Source of the DNA: an uncultured Veillonella sp.
GTDB taxonomy: Bacteria; Bacillota; Negativicutes; Veillonellales; Veillonellaceae
Direction: 5' to 3'
Length of the DNA: 8,488 nucleotides
Assembly: GCA_937930265.1 (NCBI GenBank)
Contig: CALGLI010000379.1
Coordinates: 1 to 8,488, forward strand
This document shows, one piece after another, positions 1-5,337 of the stretch. Both the position numbers and the translations under genes were made by a program. Position 1 is the first letter of the stretch. Every line of letters starts with the position of its first letter. The notes below the pieces were generated by a model. It was not told where the DNA came from. It did no database searches and saw only the letters and a program-made list of their open reading frames with translations.

Positions 1-68
1 CACAACTAGGGGACCGCAAAGACGTGGTGCCTGAAACATGCCCTACATCACCTAAGTATAAAGGGTAA
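1..68 (+). CDS. Possible C-terminal end of an upstream gene (partial)
   Basis: Reading from base 3, the plus strand is open to a TAA at 66-68 and ends with residues ...ETCPTSPKYKG. The 21 codons look protein-like, with a charged and proline-containing tail, and the stop is followed by a large hairpin that could terminate the transcript. I do not recognise the protein and cannot judge its family from so few residues. Bases 33-53 of this stretch also form the left arm of the long inverted repeat described separately, so the open frame could be fortuitous. A competing minus-strand frame starting at base 39 was considered and judged weaker. Confidence 0.4.
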   Translation, partial: QLGDRKDVVPETCPTSPKYKG

Positions 69-210
69 TTAGAGTATAAGCCCCCATGGCATCCTAAAAC
101 CTCCACCGCCTTATCGGCTGGCGTAGCCAGCCTGGCAAAGTCGGTTTTAGAACACCATGGGGGCTTTCTCTATGTACGTTTGTATGGAGGTGATGTAGTG
201 GCATTGTTTT
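33..210. repeat. Nested long inverted repeat / rod-like structured element
   Basis: Bases 33-53 pair with 188-210: an uninterrupted 11-bp match (CTACATCACCT with AGGTGATGTAG), then 9 more Watson-Crick pairs and a closing G-T pair, with two single-base bulges. Inside, after an open region of about 24 and 21 nt, lie a perfect 12-bp stem (78-89 with 155-166), a perfect 8-bp stem (94-101 with 143-150) and a perfect 7-bp hairpin (116-122 with 126-132). The whole folds as one rod of about 178 nt with a central bubble. I cannot assign it to a family. It could be a structured RNA (the stem, bubble, stem architecture resembles 6S RNA, without any sequence signature that I recognise), a palindromic MITE-like repeat, or an extended terminator. 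Confidence 0.6.
78..170 (+). terminator. Large branched hairpin, possible terminator of the upstream gene
   Basis: The arms AAGCCCCCATGG and CCATGGGGGCTT (78-89, 155-166) are perfectly complementary and GC-rich, and are followed by TCTCT instead of a true T-run. An 8-bp CTAAAACC/GGTTTTAG stem and a GGCTGGC/GCCAGCC hairpin stack above it. A simple intrinsic terminator is usually much shorter, so this may be the core of a structured RNA or repeat instead. The structure is certain as sequence; the terminator role is only an inference from its place after a stop codon. Confidence 0.4.
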
Positions 211-278
211 TTTACCTATGCAACATAGTTATTTTTAAAAAGCTTATAAATATGATATTGTTATTTTATAATATATAG
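198..278 (+). CDS. Possible 26-residue hydrophobic small protein or leader peptide
   Basis: A GTG at 198 follows GGAGGTGAT (186-194), a 9-base match to the 3' end of 16S rRNA, with 7 bases between GGAGG and the GTG. The frame reads MALFFYLCNIVIFKKLINMI plus six further mostly hydrophobic residues and stops at TAG 276-278. Such a length and composition would suit a leader peptide or a short membrane peptide, with Lys-Lys near the middle. Against it: AT-rich DNA gives hydrophobic frames by chance, and the ribosome binding site is buried in the right arm of the 33-210 stem. That pairing would either hide it or be its control. Confidence 0.25.
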   Translation: MALFFYLCNIVIFKKLINMILLFYNI

Positions 279-310
279 TATGCTTATATATCATAATTAT
301 ATATCATAAT
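251..310. repeat. ATATCATA repeats upstream of the IclR-family gene
   Basis: TTATATATCATAAT occurs twice in tandem with a 13-bp period (284-297 and 297-310). The same 8-mer is present inverted as TATGATAT at 251-258. The three copies flank a TATAAT at 267-272 that could be the -10 element for the gene starting at 397. They may be sites for a regulator, possibly autoregulation, but the region is so AT-rich that chance similarity is a real alternative. Confidence 0.35.
267..272 (+). promoter_or_regulatory. Candidate -10 box for the IclR-family regulator
   Basis: A perfect TATAAT lies 125 bp upstream of the preferred start codon. No good -35 box sits at the right distance (TTATAA at 244-249 is a poor match), so activation or an AT-rich upstream element would be needed. 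Confidence 0.3.
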
Positions 311-396
311 GATAAGTAAGCGTGTATTGTAAATGTAATAGAAATAATAGAGGTTATACTATTTATAACTTTTTGTTTGTATTGGAAATTGTGAAT

Positions 397-1086
397 ATGG
401 TTCAATCAATTGAGCGTGGTATCGAGATACTAAATTTATTGAAATCTGGTCCACTTGGGGTAACGGAGTTGGCGAGGGCGACTGCTTTACCTAAGACGAC
501 GGTTCATCGATTGTTAAAAACGTTTGAGGCTCATCATTGGGTCGAACTTAATGGTGCGCTAAAGAAATATCAGTTGTCTTGGGGTGTTTTGCCCATGGCA
601 AAGTCTTTCCTTATGTCTTTGGATGTGCGTGCCATTGCGCAGCCGTATATGGTAGCCATTCGTGATCAGTTGCAACAGTCCGTGAATTTGTTTTTGGCGC
701 AGGGTGAATATCGCATCTGTATTGAGCGTGTTGCGGCGGACAAGCCTTTGCGTCATGATATTAAGATCGGTACGGTGTATCCTATTTTTAAAGGGGCAGC
801 AGGCAAGATTTTTGGGGTCTATTTGTCGGACTTCAAGGATACTAATATGAGTGATAGTGAAAGTTCTCAAATTCGTCATGATGGTTATGTAGTTACCCGA
901 GGAAATCGCGTGCCTGATGCGGCATCGATTGCAGTTCCTATCTTCTCTTTTGGCAATAAGCTAGAGGCTGTTATGACTATATCTGGTCCAATAGGGGATT
1001 ATACAGAAGAGCGTGTTAGTGAGTATTTATCTGTCATGTTGGCATTAGGTCAAACTATTTCTAAACAAATGGGAGCGACCTTATAA
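397..1086 (+). CDS. IclR-family transcriptional regulator
   Basis: This encodes a 229-residue DNA-binding regulator. The N-terminal winged helix-turn-helix spans about residues 3-65 and contains the typical IclR pattern SIERGIEIL, then TELARATALPKTTVHRLL (residues 23-40), where the Pro-Lys-Thr-Thr-Val-His-Arg recognition helix is characteristic. The C-terminal effector-binding domain (about 75-229) shows the family's GxxxPxxxGAAGK-like segment at 125-137, DGYVVTRG near 162-169 and SIAVPIF at 177-183. I chose the ATG at 397 because homology-like sequence begins there and GGAAA lies about 10 bases upstream. The open frame extends back to 322, but those residues are not IclR-like; a GTG at 391 is also possible. 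The protein is a little shorter than the usual 250 or so residues. It likely controls the hydrolase and carrier genes downstream through the palindrome at 1104-1122. Its effector is unknown. Confidence 0.92.
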   Translation: MVQSIERGIEILNLLKSGPLGVTELARATALPKTTVHRLLKTFEAHHWVELNGALKKYQLSWGVLPMAKSFLMSLDVRAIAQPYMVAIRDQLQQSVNLFLAQGEYRICIERVAADKPLRHDIKIGTVYPIFKGAAGKIFGVYLSDFKDTNMSDSESSQIRHDGYVVTRGNRVPDAASIAVPIFSFGNKLEAVMTISGPIGDYTEERVSEYLSVMLALGQTISKQMGATL

Positions 1087-1093
1087 ATTTATT

Positions 1094-1124
1094 TTGTCAA
1101 ATATATGGAATAATATTCCATAAT
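1094..1124 (+). promoter_or_regulatory. Candidate promoter of the hydrolase-carrier operon
   Basis: TTGTCA (1094-1099) resembles a -35 box and CATAAT (1119-1124) a -10 box, 19 bp apart, which is longer than ideal. A separate TATAGT at 1153-1158 has no good -35 partner. The IclR-type palindrome fills the spacer, so a bound regulator would block polymerase. Confidence 0.35.
1104..1122. promoter_or_regulatory. IclR-type palindromic operator
   Basis: TATGGAAT-AAT-ATTCCATA is a perfect 8-bp inverted repeat with a 3-bp centre. Its 15-bp core TGGAATAATATTCCA has the same arm sequence and spacing as the classical E. coli IclR operator pattern TGGAAATNATTTCCA. A third GGAA half-site follows at 1127-1130. 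It sits between the regulator gene and its presumed targets, which makes the neighbouring IclR-family protein the natural ligand. The palindrome is seen directly; the pairing with this regulator is inferred. Confidence 0.65.
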
Positions 1125-1177
1125 ACGGAACAGTTATATGGATTTAAATTTTTATAGTATGTATGTTGGAGGTAGAC

Positions 1178-2338
1178 ATGAGTCAACTTTTACAAGAAAT
1201 TGAAGCATTAAGACAGCCCATGAAGGAGTTGAACGATTTCATTTTCGATCATCCTGAGCTCGGGAATGAAGAGTTCAAAGCCCATGAGTTGTTAACAAAT
1301 TTATTGGAGAAGGAGGGATTTACCGTAGACCGCGAGGTAAGTGGTCTTAAGACTGCATTTAGAGCGGTATACCATGTAAATGGTGGCGGTCCTAAAATCG
1401 GTTTACTTTGCGAGTACGATGCCCTTGAAGGCTTGGGCCATGCGTGTGGTCATAATTTGCAAGGTCCATCTATTTGTACGGCGGCAATTGCTTTAAAACG
1501 TACGTTGCAAGCACCTTGTACATTAGTTGTATACGGTACACCTGCAGAGGAAACGGCTAGCGGCAAGCTCGTTATGGCACGCGAAGGCGTATTTGATGAT
1601 TTAGATCTTGCTTTCATGATGCATGGCAGCGATACGACGACGGTAGATGGCAAGTCCTTGGCGTTGAATCTTGTGAATATCAAATTCCACGGCAAGTCTG
1701 CCCATGCAGCGATTGCTCCGGAGAAGGGAATCAGCGCGTTAGATGCGGTGTTATTGTTCTTCAACGGTATGGAGTACTTGCGTGAGCACGTACCGACTGA
1801 GGTTCGCATGCACGGTATCATCACTGACGGTGGTAAGGCAGCGAACATCGTTCCTGATTATGCGTGTACTCAATGGTATATTCGTTCTTCCAGTCGTATT
1901 CGTCTCGATGAGATTGTGGAGCGCGTAAAAAATGTAGCCAGAGGCGCGGCTTTACAGGTTGGTGCCACAATGGAATGGGAAGAGGTTAAGGCGTACGACA
2001 ACAAGGTCAATGTACAAACCTTGAACGATATACTTTTAAAAAATGCAGAAAAAGTAGGGGCCCCAGAGATATCCGAGCCACGCAAGGTAACGGGATCTAC
2101 CGATTTCTCTAGCGTTACGTTCCGCGTGCCAGGTGCGTGCTTGCGTGTGAAATTCGTAGGTAAGGGCGTGACTAGTCATTCTCAGGAATGGTTAGATAAT
2201 GGTAAAAGTCAGCTCGCTGAGGACGCTATTATGTATGGCGCGAAGGGCATTGCTTTATCTGTTGAGGAAATCCTTGAAACCTCAGGCTTGTTAGAAAAAA
2301 TTAAAGAAGATTTCAAGCACGCAAAGGAAAACTTTTAA
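1178..2338 (+). CDS. M20D-family amidohydrolase (AbgB/aminoacylase-like metallopeptidase)
   Basis: A 386-residue cytoplasmic metal-dependent hydrolase that splits an amide bond, typically of an N-acyl amino acid, p-aminobenzoyl-glutamate or a similar conjugate. Visible motifs in order: EYDAL at 79-83, metal-binding GHACGHN at 87-93, GTPAEE at 120-125 with the catalytic and metal-binding glutamates, a histidine at 149 (MMHG), the dimerisation-domain motif GKSAHAA at 172-178, STDFSSV near 307-313 and SHSQEW at 333-338 carrying the last metal ligand. Length and motif order fit the family. The ATG at 1178 is preferred over the in-frame ATG at 1163 because GGAGGT (1168-1173) lies just before it. 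No signal peptide is seen. It is followed after 29 bp by a carboxylate carrier, so the pair probably takes in and hydrolyses one compound. The true substrate cannot be read from sequence; N-acyl-aspartate or aminobenzoyl-glutamate types are possibilities. Confidence 0.9.
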   Translation: MSQLLQEIEALRQPMKELNDFIFDHPELGNEEFKAHELLTNLLEKEGFTVDREVSGLKTAFRAVYHVNGGGPKIGLLCEYDALEGLGHACGHNLQGPSICTAAIALKRTLQAPCTLVVYGTPAEETASGKLVMAREGVFDDLDLAFMMHGSDTTTVDGKSLALNLVNIKFHGKSAHAAIAPEKGISALDAVLLFFNGMEYLREHVPTEVRMHGIITDGGKAANIVPDYACTQWYIRSSSRIRLDEIVERVKNVARGAALQVGATMEWEEVKAYDNKVNVQTLNDILLKNAEKVGAPEISEPRKVTGSTDFSSVTFRVPGACLRVKFVGKGVTSHSQEWLDNGKSQLAEDAIMYGAKGIALSVEEILETSGLLEKIKEDFKHAKENF

Positions 2339-2367
2339 GTATTGTGTTGTAAATGGAGGGAACATGT

Positions 2368-3729
2368 ATGAATTTGTTAGTTTGTTTACTAGTTATCGTC
2401 ATAACGGGGACGTTGGTTATTAAAAAGTTTAAAGCACAAACTGTATTGTTGTTAGGTGGTCTTATCATGATGTTCGCCGCGTACTTGTTAGGTTATACAA
2501 CATCGTTTGTGGATGCAAAGAAAGCCACAGGGGTTTTATTTTTTGATGCTTTTGAATTTATTAATATTACAACTGCAAAAGATGCAGCAAACCTTGGCCT
2601 TATGATTATGACTTGTACGGGTTTTGCGAAGTATATGGACCACATTGGTGCCAGCTCTCGTCTCGTTGTAACGGCTATTAAACCGCTCGGTAAAATGAAA
2701 TCTGCATACCTAGTAATGGCGCTTACCTTTATCCTTAATATGTTTATGTCTCTAGTCATTCCAAGTGCATCTGGCCTTGCGATGCTCATGATGGTGACCA
2801 TCTTCCCAATCCTTGTGCGCTTAGGTGTTAGTCCTGTAGGTGCTGCGGCAGCCGTTGCTACAGGTCACTTACTCGATATCGGTCCAGCATCTGCTACTAC
2901 ATTACTCGTATCCAAAACAGTAAATATGCCTGTTCATGAGTATTTTGTAGGCTATCAGTTGAAAGTCTATATTATCTGTGGCTTGATGGCTGCTATTGCC
3001 CATTTCGTATGGCAAAAATATTTAGATAAAAAGTCTGGTCATGTTTCTGCTGAATACGTTGAGGCTCATAAATCTGATGAACTTGAAGTAGGTCCATTGC
3101 CTTATATCTTCTTGCCATTATTACCATTAATCTTCATCCTTGGCTTTAGTGATTATGGTATTCAAGGTGTTAAGATGAATGTAAACCTTGCGATGTTCCT
3201 TAGCTTGTTCATCGCTATGGGCTGTGAACTTATCCGTCATCGCGATTTTCGTAAAATGGCGGCGAGCATCCAAACCTTCTTTAAAGGTATGGGTGACCAA
3301 TTTGCAAACACTGTAACATTAATTGTTGCTGGTGAAACATTTGCCTTCGGTTTGACTTCTCTAGGCATTGTGAAAGAGTTTGTTGCCGCTATTCAAGGCC
3401 TTGCTATTTCTGCTGATGTAGTAGGGGTTATTGTTTCTTCTATTATTACAGGCTTAAGTATTGTAATGGGCTCTGGTGTTGCGTCTATGTTTGCCTTTGC
3501 TCCACTAGTTCCTAACTTTGCTGCTGACCTAGGTGGTAATGCTACAACAATTCTTCTTGGCATGCAGAATGCAGCTAGTGTGGGCCGTCTACTCAGTCCA
3601 ATCAGTGCTGTTATGATTGCCGTAGCTGGTATTGCGAACATCTCTAGCTTTGATCTCGTAAAACGTACTAGTGTACCGGTAATTGTTACTTTCATTACAA
3701 GTACAATTGCCATTTTGCTTATTCACTAA
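2368..3729 (+). CDS. DcuC-family C4-dicarboxylate (or related carboxylate) carrier
   Basis: A 453-residue integral membrane carrier, close to the length of E. coli DcuC (about 460), which exchanges fumarate and succinate or exports succinate under anaerobic conditions. The sequence is almost wholly hydrophobic helices, starting at residues 3-20 and 24-42. It carries features I recognise from DcuC: MIMTCTGFAKYMDHIGA near 79-95, SGLAMLMMVTIFPILV at 135-150, AHFVWQKYLDKK at 211-222, GMGDQFANTV at 307-316, and the C-terminal GRLLSPISAVMIAVAGIA and VKRTSVPV. GGAGGG (2355-2360) and the 8-bp spacing select the ATG at 2368 rather than 2353. It is co-transcribed with the hydrolase 29 bp upstream. In this context it may carry the hydrolase's amidated substrate or export the released acid; this substrate assignment is inference. 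No in-frame damage is visible. Confidence 0.88.
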   Translation: MNLLVCLLVIVITGTLVIKKFKAQTVLLLGGLIMMFAAYLLGYTTSFVDAKKATGVLFFDAFEFINITTAKDAANLGLMIMTCTGFAKYMDHIGASSRLVVTAIKPLGKMKSAYLVMALTFILNMFMSLVIPSASGLAMLMMVTIFPILVRLGVSPVGAAAAVATGHLLDIGPASATTLLVSKTVNMPVHEYFVGYQLKVYIICGLMAAIAHFVWQKYLDKKSGHVSAEYVEAHKSDELEVGPLPYIFLPLLPLIFILGFSDYGIQGVKMNVNLAMFLSLFIAMGCELIRHRDFRKMAASIQTFFKGMGDQFANTVTLIVAGETFAFGLTSLGIVKEFVAAIQGLAISADVVGVIVSSIITGLSIVMGSGVASMFAFAPLVPNFAADLGGNATTILLGMQNAASVGRLLSPISAVMIAVAGIANISSFDLVKRTSVPVIVTFITSTIAILLIH

Positions 3730-3847
3730 TTTATATTAAATTACTATAGATGATTTAATATCTAATTGAATTATTTGGGTTTGTAATACTATTGGGGTAG
3801 AAGTTAAATTATATTTGTATAATTAAAGATTTTATCGGTTAAGTACT

Positions 3848-3886
3848 AAAAGGCTTTACCTCCCAATGTGTGAGGTAGAGCCTTTT
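3848..3886. terminator. Bidirectional intrinsic terminator
   Basis: AAAAGGCTTTACCTC pairs with GAGGTAGAGCCTTTT across a 9-nt loop, giving 15 pairs with one G-T wobble. The A-run on the left and T-run on the right let it work in both directions. It separates the convergent carrier gene and LacI-family gene. The 118 bp between the carrier stop and this stem is AT-rich and I see nothing else in it. Confidence 0.85.
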
Positions 3887-3956
3887 GGTATGTATAAAAA
3901 AATAATAACTATAGATTTAGGATTAAGATATAAGACAATAGCATTGCCTACTAGTG

Positions 3957-4979
3957 TTAAATTTCACGTACACTATTACCATTTATTATTGGTGCATCTA
4001 ATGTGACATGGACTTTTTCATCATAATTACTTAATATTAATTCTACAGCTTTTATACCTAATTCGTAGAGTGGAATCGCTGCAGTAGTTAGTTTTGGCAT
4101 CATGTAACTATTATCTGGTAAGCCACCGATACTGATAAATGATATATCATCTGGTATTTTTAAGCCTAAATCAAGGCAACCATTCATGGCACTAATTGCA
4201 ATATTATCATTAGCACAACAAATTGCTGTACAATTTCCATCATTTTTTATGGCTTGTTTAGCAAACTCATATCCCTCTTTCCAAAAGTTACTTGCATAGA
4301 AAATTTGATTAGAATTTAAAGGAATATTATAGTCGCTTAATGCTTGTAAATAACCTTGGAGACGTTCTTGAGCAGTAAAGATTTCTTCTGGCCCACCAAT
4401 ATAAGCGATATGCTTGTGTCCTTTTTTTATTAGATATTCTGTGTTTTTGTAGCTTGTCTTTATATTATCAATCATGATGGTATGTACTAGCGGATCTATG
4501 GTAGGTCCTTGTGGTGCTAGTGCTACAATTTGTCGGTGTGTTTTAGCATAGGTATTGATTTCACTCAATAAAAGTGACTGGTACTCTTCGGTGTCATAGC
4601 CACCACCGCTTAAGATTAGCCCTCTGACTTTGTGTTGAGCAAATAAACTGTGATAATTATGTTCGTGACTAAAGTTATGCCCTGTATTACATGCAAATGT
4701 GAGAATGTTTTTTTGTAGTGAGGTTTCGGACACACCACGACAAATTTCGCCATAGTATGGATCAGCTAGATTACGGCCTATAAACGCTAGTACATTTGTA
4801 TAATTTGCTTTGAGATTCTGTGCGGCTGCATCTGGTTGATAATTTAATTTCTTGATAGCTTGTAATACTTTTTTCCTCGTTTTTTCTGATACTCGATGTG
4901 GGCTATTATTAATTACTCTTGATACAGTTGTTATAGATACGCCTGCGTGAGCAGCTACATCTTCTATTGAGTTGCGCAT
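3957..4979 (-). CDS. LacI-family transcriptional regulator
   Basis: A 340-residue regulator on the minus strand. The N-terminal helix-turn-helix SIEDVAAHAGVSITTVSRVI covers residues 4-23. It is followed by SEKTRKKVLQAIKKLNYQPD (31-50) and a hinge helix with AAAQNLK (51-57), in which the leucine normally wedges open the central CpG of the operator. The periplasmic-binding-protein-like sensor domain runs from about 62 to 340, with CANDNIAISAM near 255-265 and SFISIGG near 280-286. The usual GfDd segment is replaced by GGLPDN, hinting at an unusual ligand pocket. AAAGGAG lies 9 bases before the ATG. It faces the aldolase gene across 358 bp holding two AAAACGTTTT palindromes, the standard type of LacI-family site, so it most likely represses the aldolase-transporter genes and perhaps itself. 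The inducer is unknown but is probably the transported substrate or an intermediate. Confidence 0.93.
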   Translation of the reverse strand: MRNSIEDVAAHAGVSITTVSRVINNSPHRVSEKTRKKVLQAIKKLNYQPDAAAQNLKANYTNVLAFIGRNLADPYYGEICRGVSETSLQKNILTFACNTGHNFSHEHNYHSLFAQHKVRGLILSGGGYDTEEYQSLLLSEINTYAKTHRQIVALAPQGPTIDPLVHTIMIDNIKTSYKNTEYLIKKGHKHIAYIGGPEEIFTAQERLQGYLQALSDYNIPLNSNQIFYASNFWKEGYEFAKQAIKNDGNCTAICCANDNIAISAMNGCLDLGLKIPDDISFISIGGLPDNSYMMPKLTTAAIPLYELGIKAVELILSNYDEKVHVTLDAPIINGNSVREI

Positions 4980-5047
4980 AGGACTAGACTCCTTTCATAA
5001 GCTTGTGTATTCAGTATATCATGAGATCTATATAGACGTTTAGGACT

Positions 5048-5053
5048 ATTATA
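5048..5053 (-). promoter_or_regulatory. Candidate -10 box of the LacI-family gene
   Basis: TATAAT on the minus strand, about 70 bp before the start codon. No convincing -35 box is found at 16-19 bp upstream on that strand, so the call is weak. Confidence 0.3.
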
Positions 5054-5083
5054 TTTTAAATTTGTAAAATCATAAAAAAATTC

Positions 5084-5112
5084 TTGACATATTTTATCAC
5101 TAGTGATATTCT
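5084..5112 (+). promoter_or_regulatory. Sigma-70 promoter of the aldolase gene
   Basis: A perfect TTGACA (5084-5089) is followed after 17 bp by TATTCT (5107-5112), a 4-of-6 -10 box. Initiation would fall near 5119, a few bases before the first LacI-type operator, which suits repression. The spacer holds a separate perfect palindrome. The resulting leader would be about 220 nt. Confidence 0.6.
5095..5108. promoter_or_regulatory. 14-bp palindrome inside the promoter spacer
   Basis: TATCACTAGTGATA is a perfect palindrome lying between the -35 and -10 boxes and overlapping the -10. It differs from the AAAACGTTTT operators, so if it is a binding site it belongs to another regulator, or it could be chance. 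Confidence 0.35.
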
Positions 5113-5126
5113 CTAATCAAGGAAAA

Positions 5127-5140
5127 GGAAAACGTTTTCC
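5127..5140. promoter_or_regulatory. LacI-type operator O1
   Basis: GGAAAACGTTTTCC is a perfect 14-bp palindrome with the central CpG typical of LacI-family operators and catabolite (cre-like) sites. It begins about 8 bp downstream of the predicted transcription start. The neighbouring LacI-family protein is the likely binder; a CcpA-like protein is a less likely alternative. Confidence 0.75.
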
Positions 5141-5172
5141 ATATATTAAATGAGTATATCAATTTAATAGTG

Positions 5173-5196
5173 ATTGGTATACAACCAATTTTTTTT
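5173..5196 (+). terminator. Weak hairpin with T-run in the aldolase leader
   Basis: ATTGGT (5173-5178) pairs with ACCAAT (5184-5189) and runs straight into a stretch of eight T residues. The stem is only 6 bp and AT-rich. It might cause pausing or partial termination of transcripts from the upstream promoter, or simply be AT-rich spacer. Confidence 0.25.
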
Positions 5197-5224
5197 ACAA
5201 TAAATGGAAAACGTTTTCTATATA
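5194..5224 (+). promoter_or_regulatory. Possible second aldolase promoter overlapped by O2
   Basis: TTTACA (5194-5199, 5 of 6 to the -35 consensus) and TATATA (5219-5224) are 19 bp apart with the second operator filling the spacer. Spacing is longer than ideal, so this is tentative. A start here would bypass the hairpin at 5173-5196. Confidence 0.3.
5206..5219. promoter_or_regulatory. LacI-type operator O2
   Basis: GGAAAACGTTTTCT repeats O1 with one outer mismatch; the inner 12 bp GAAAACGTTTTC is a perfect palindrome. Its centre is 79 bp from that of O1. Two sites for one regulator suggest cooperative or looped repression. Confidence 0.7.
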
Positions 5225-5261
5225 GATTAGAATAGATTTAAGGTTTGTTTAGTATAGGAAT

Positions 5262-5275
5262 CTATCAATATCGAT
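5262..5275 (+). repeat. 14-bp direct repeat, copy 1 (aldolase leader)
   Basis: CTATCAATATCGAT is identical to 6313-6326. This copy ends 62 bp before the aldolase start codon. A separate 10-bp palindrome AAACCGGTTT follows at 5284-5293. The role is unknown; a shared regulatory site is suggested by the similar placement before both genes. Confidence 0.5.
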
Positions 5276-5337
5276 CCTTGTGAAAACCGGTTTAATTTGT
5301 AATTATGTATAACTAGTAGAAAAGGAAGTGCATTAAC

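Noticed and set aside
1..39. Minus-strand frame beginning at base 39 (MFQAPRLCGPLVV) behind an AGGTGAT-like site
   Set aside because: Only 13 codons are visible and the Shine-Dalgarno-like bases are part of the inverted repeat. The plus-strand frame ending at 68, followed by a hairpin, is somewhat more convincing, though neither is certain.
1..170. Known riboswitch (cobalamin, c-di-GMP, TPP, SAM or T-box) or tmRNA, RNase P or SRP RNA in the first 170 bases
   Set aside because: I compared remembered conserved cores and found no match; only the secondary structure is supported.
322..396. N-terminal extension of the IclR-family protein to base 322
   Set aside because: The 25 extra residues are not IclR-like, the region is AT-rich, and it has no ribosome binding site; the family sequence begins at 397.
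5127..5219. AAAACGTTTT palindromes as catabolite-control (cre) sites
   Set aside because: They resemble cre sites, but a LacI-family gene lies next to them and the paired perfect symmetry fits a dedicated regulator better. Dual use cannot be excluded.
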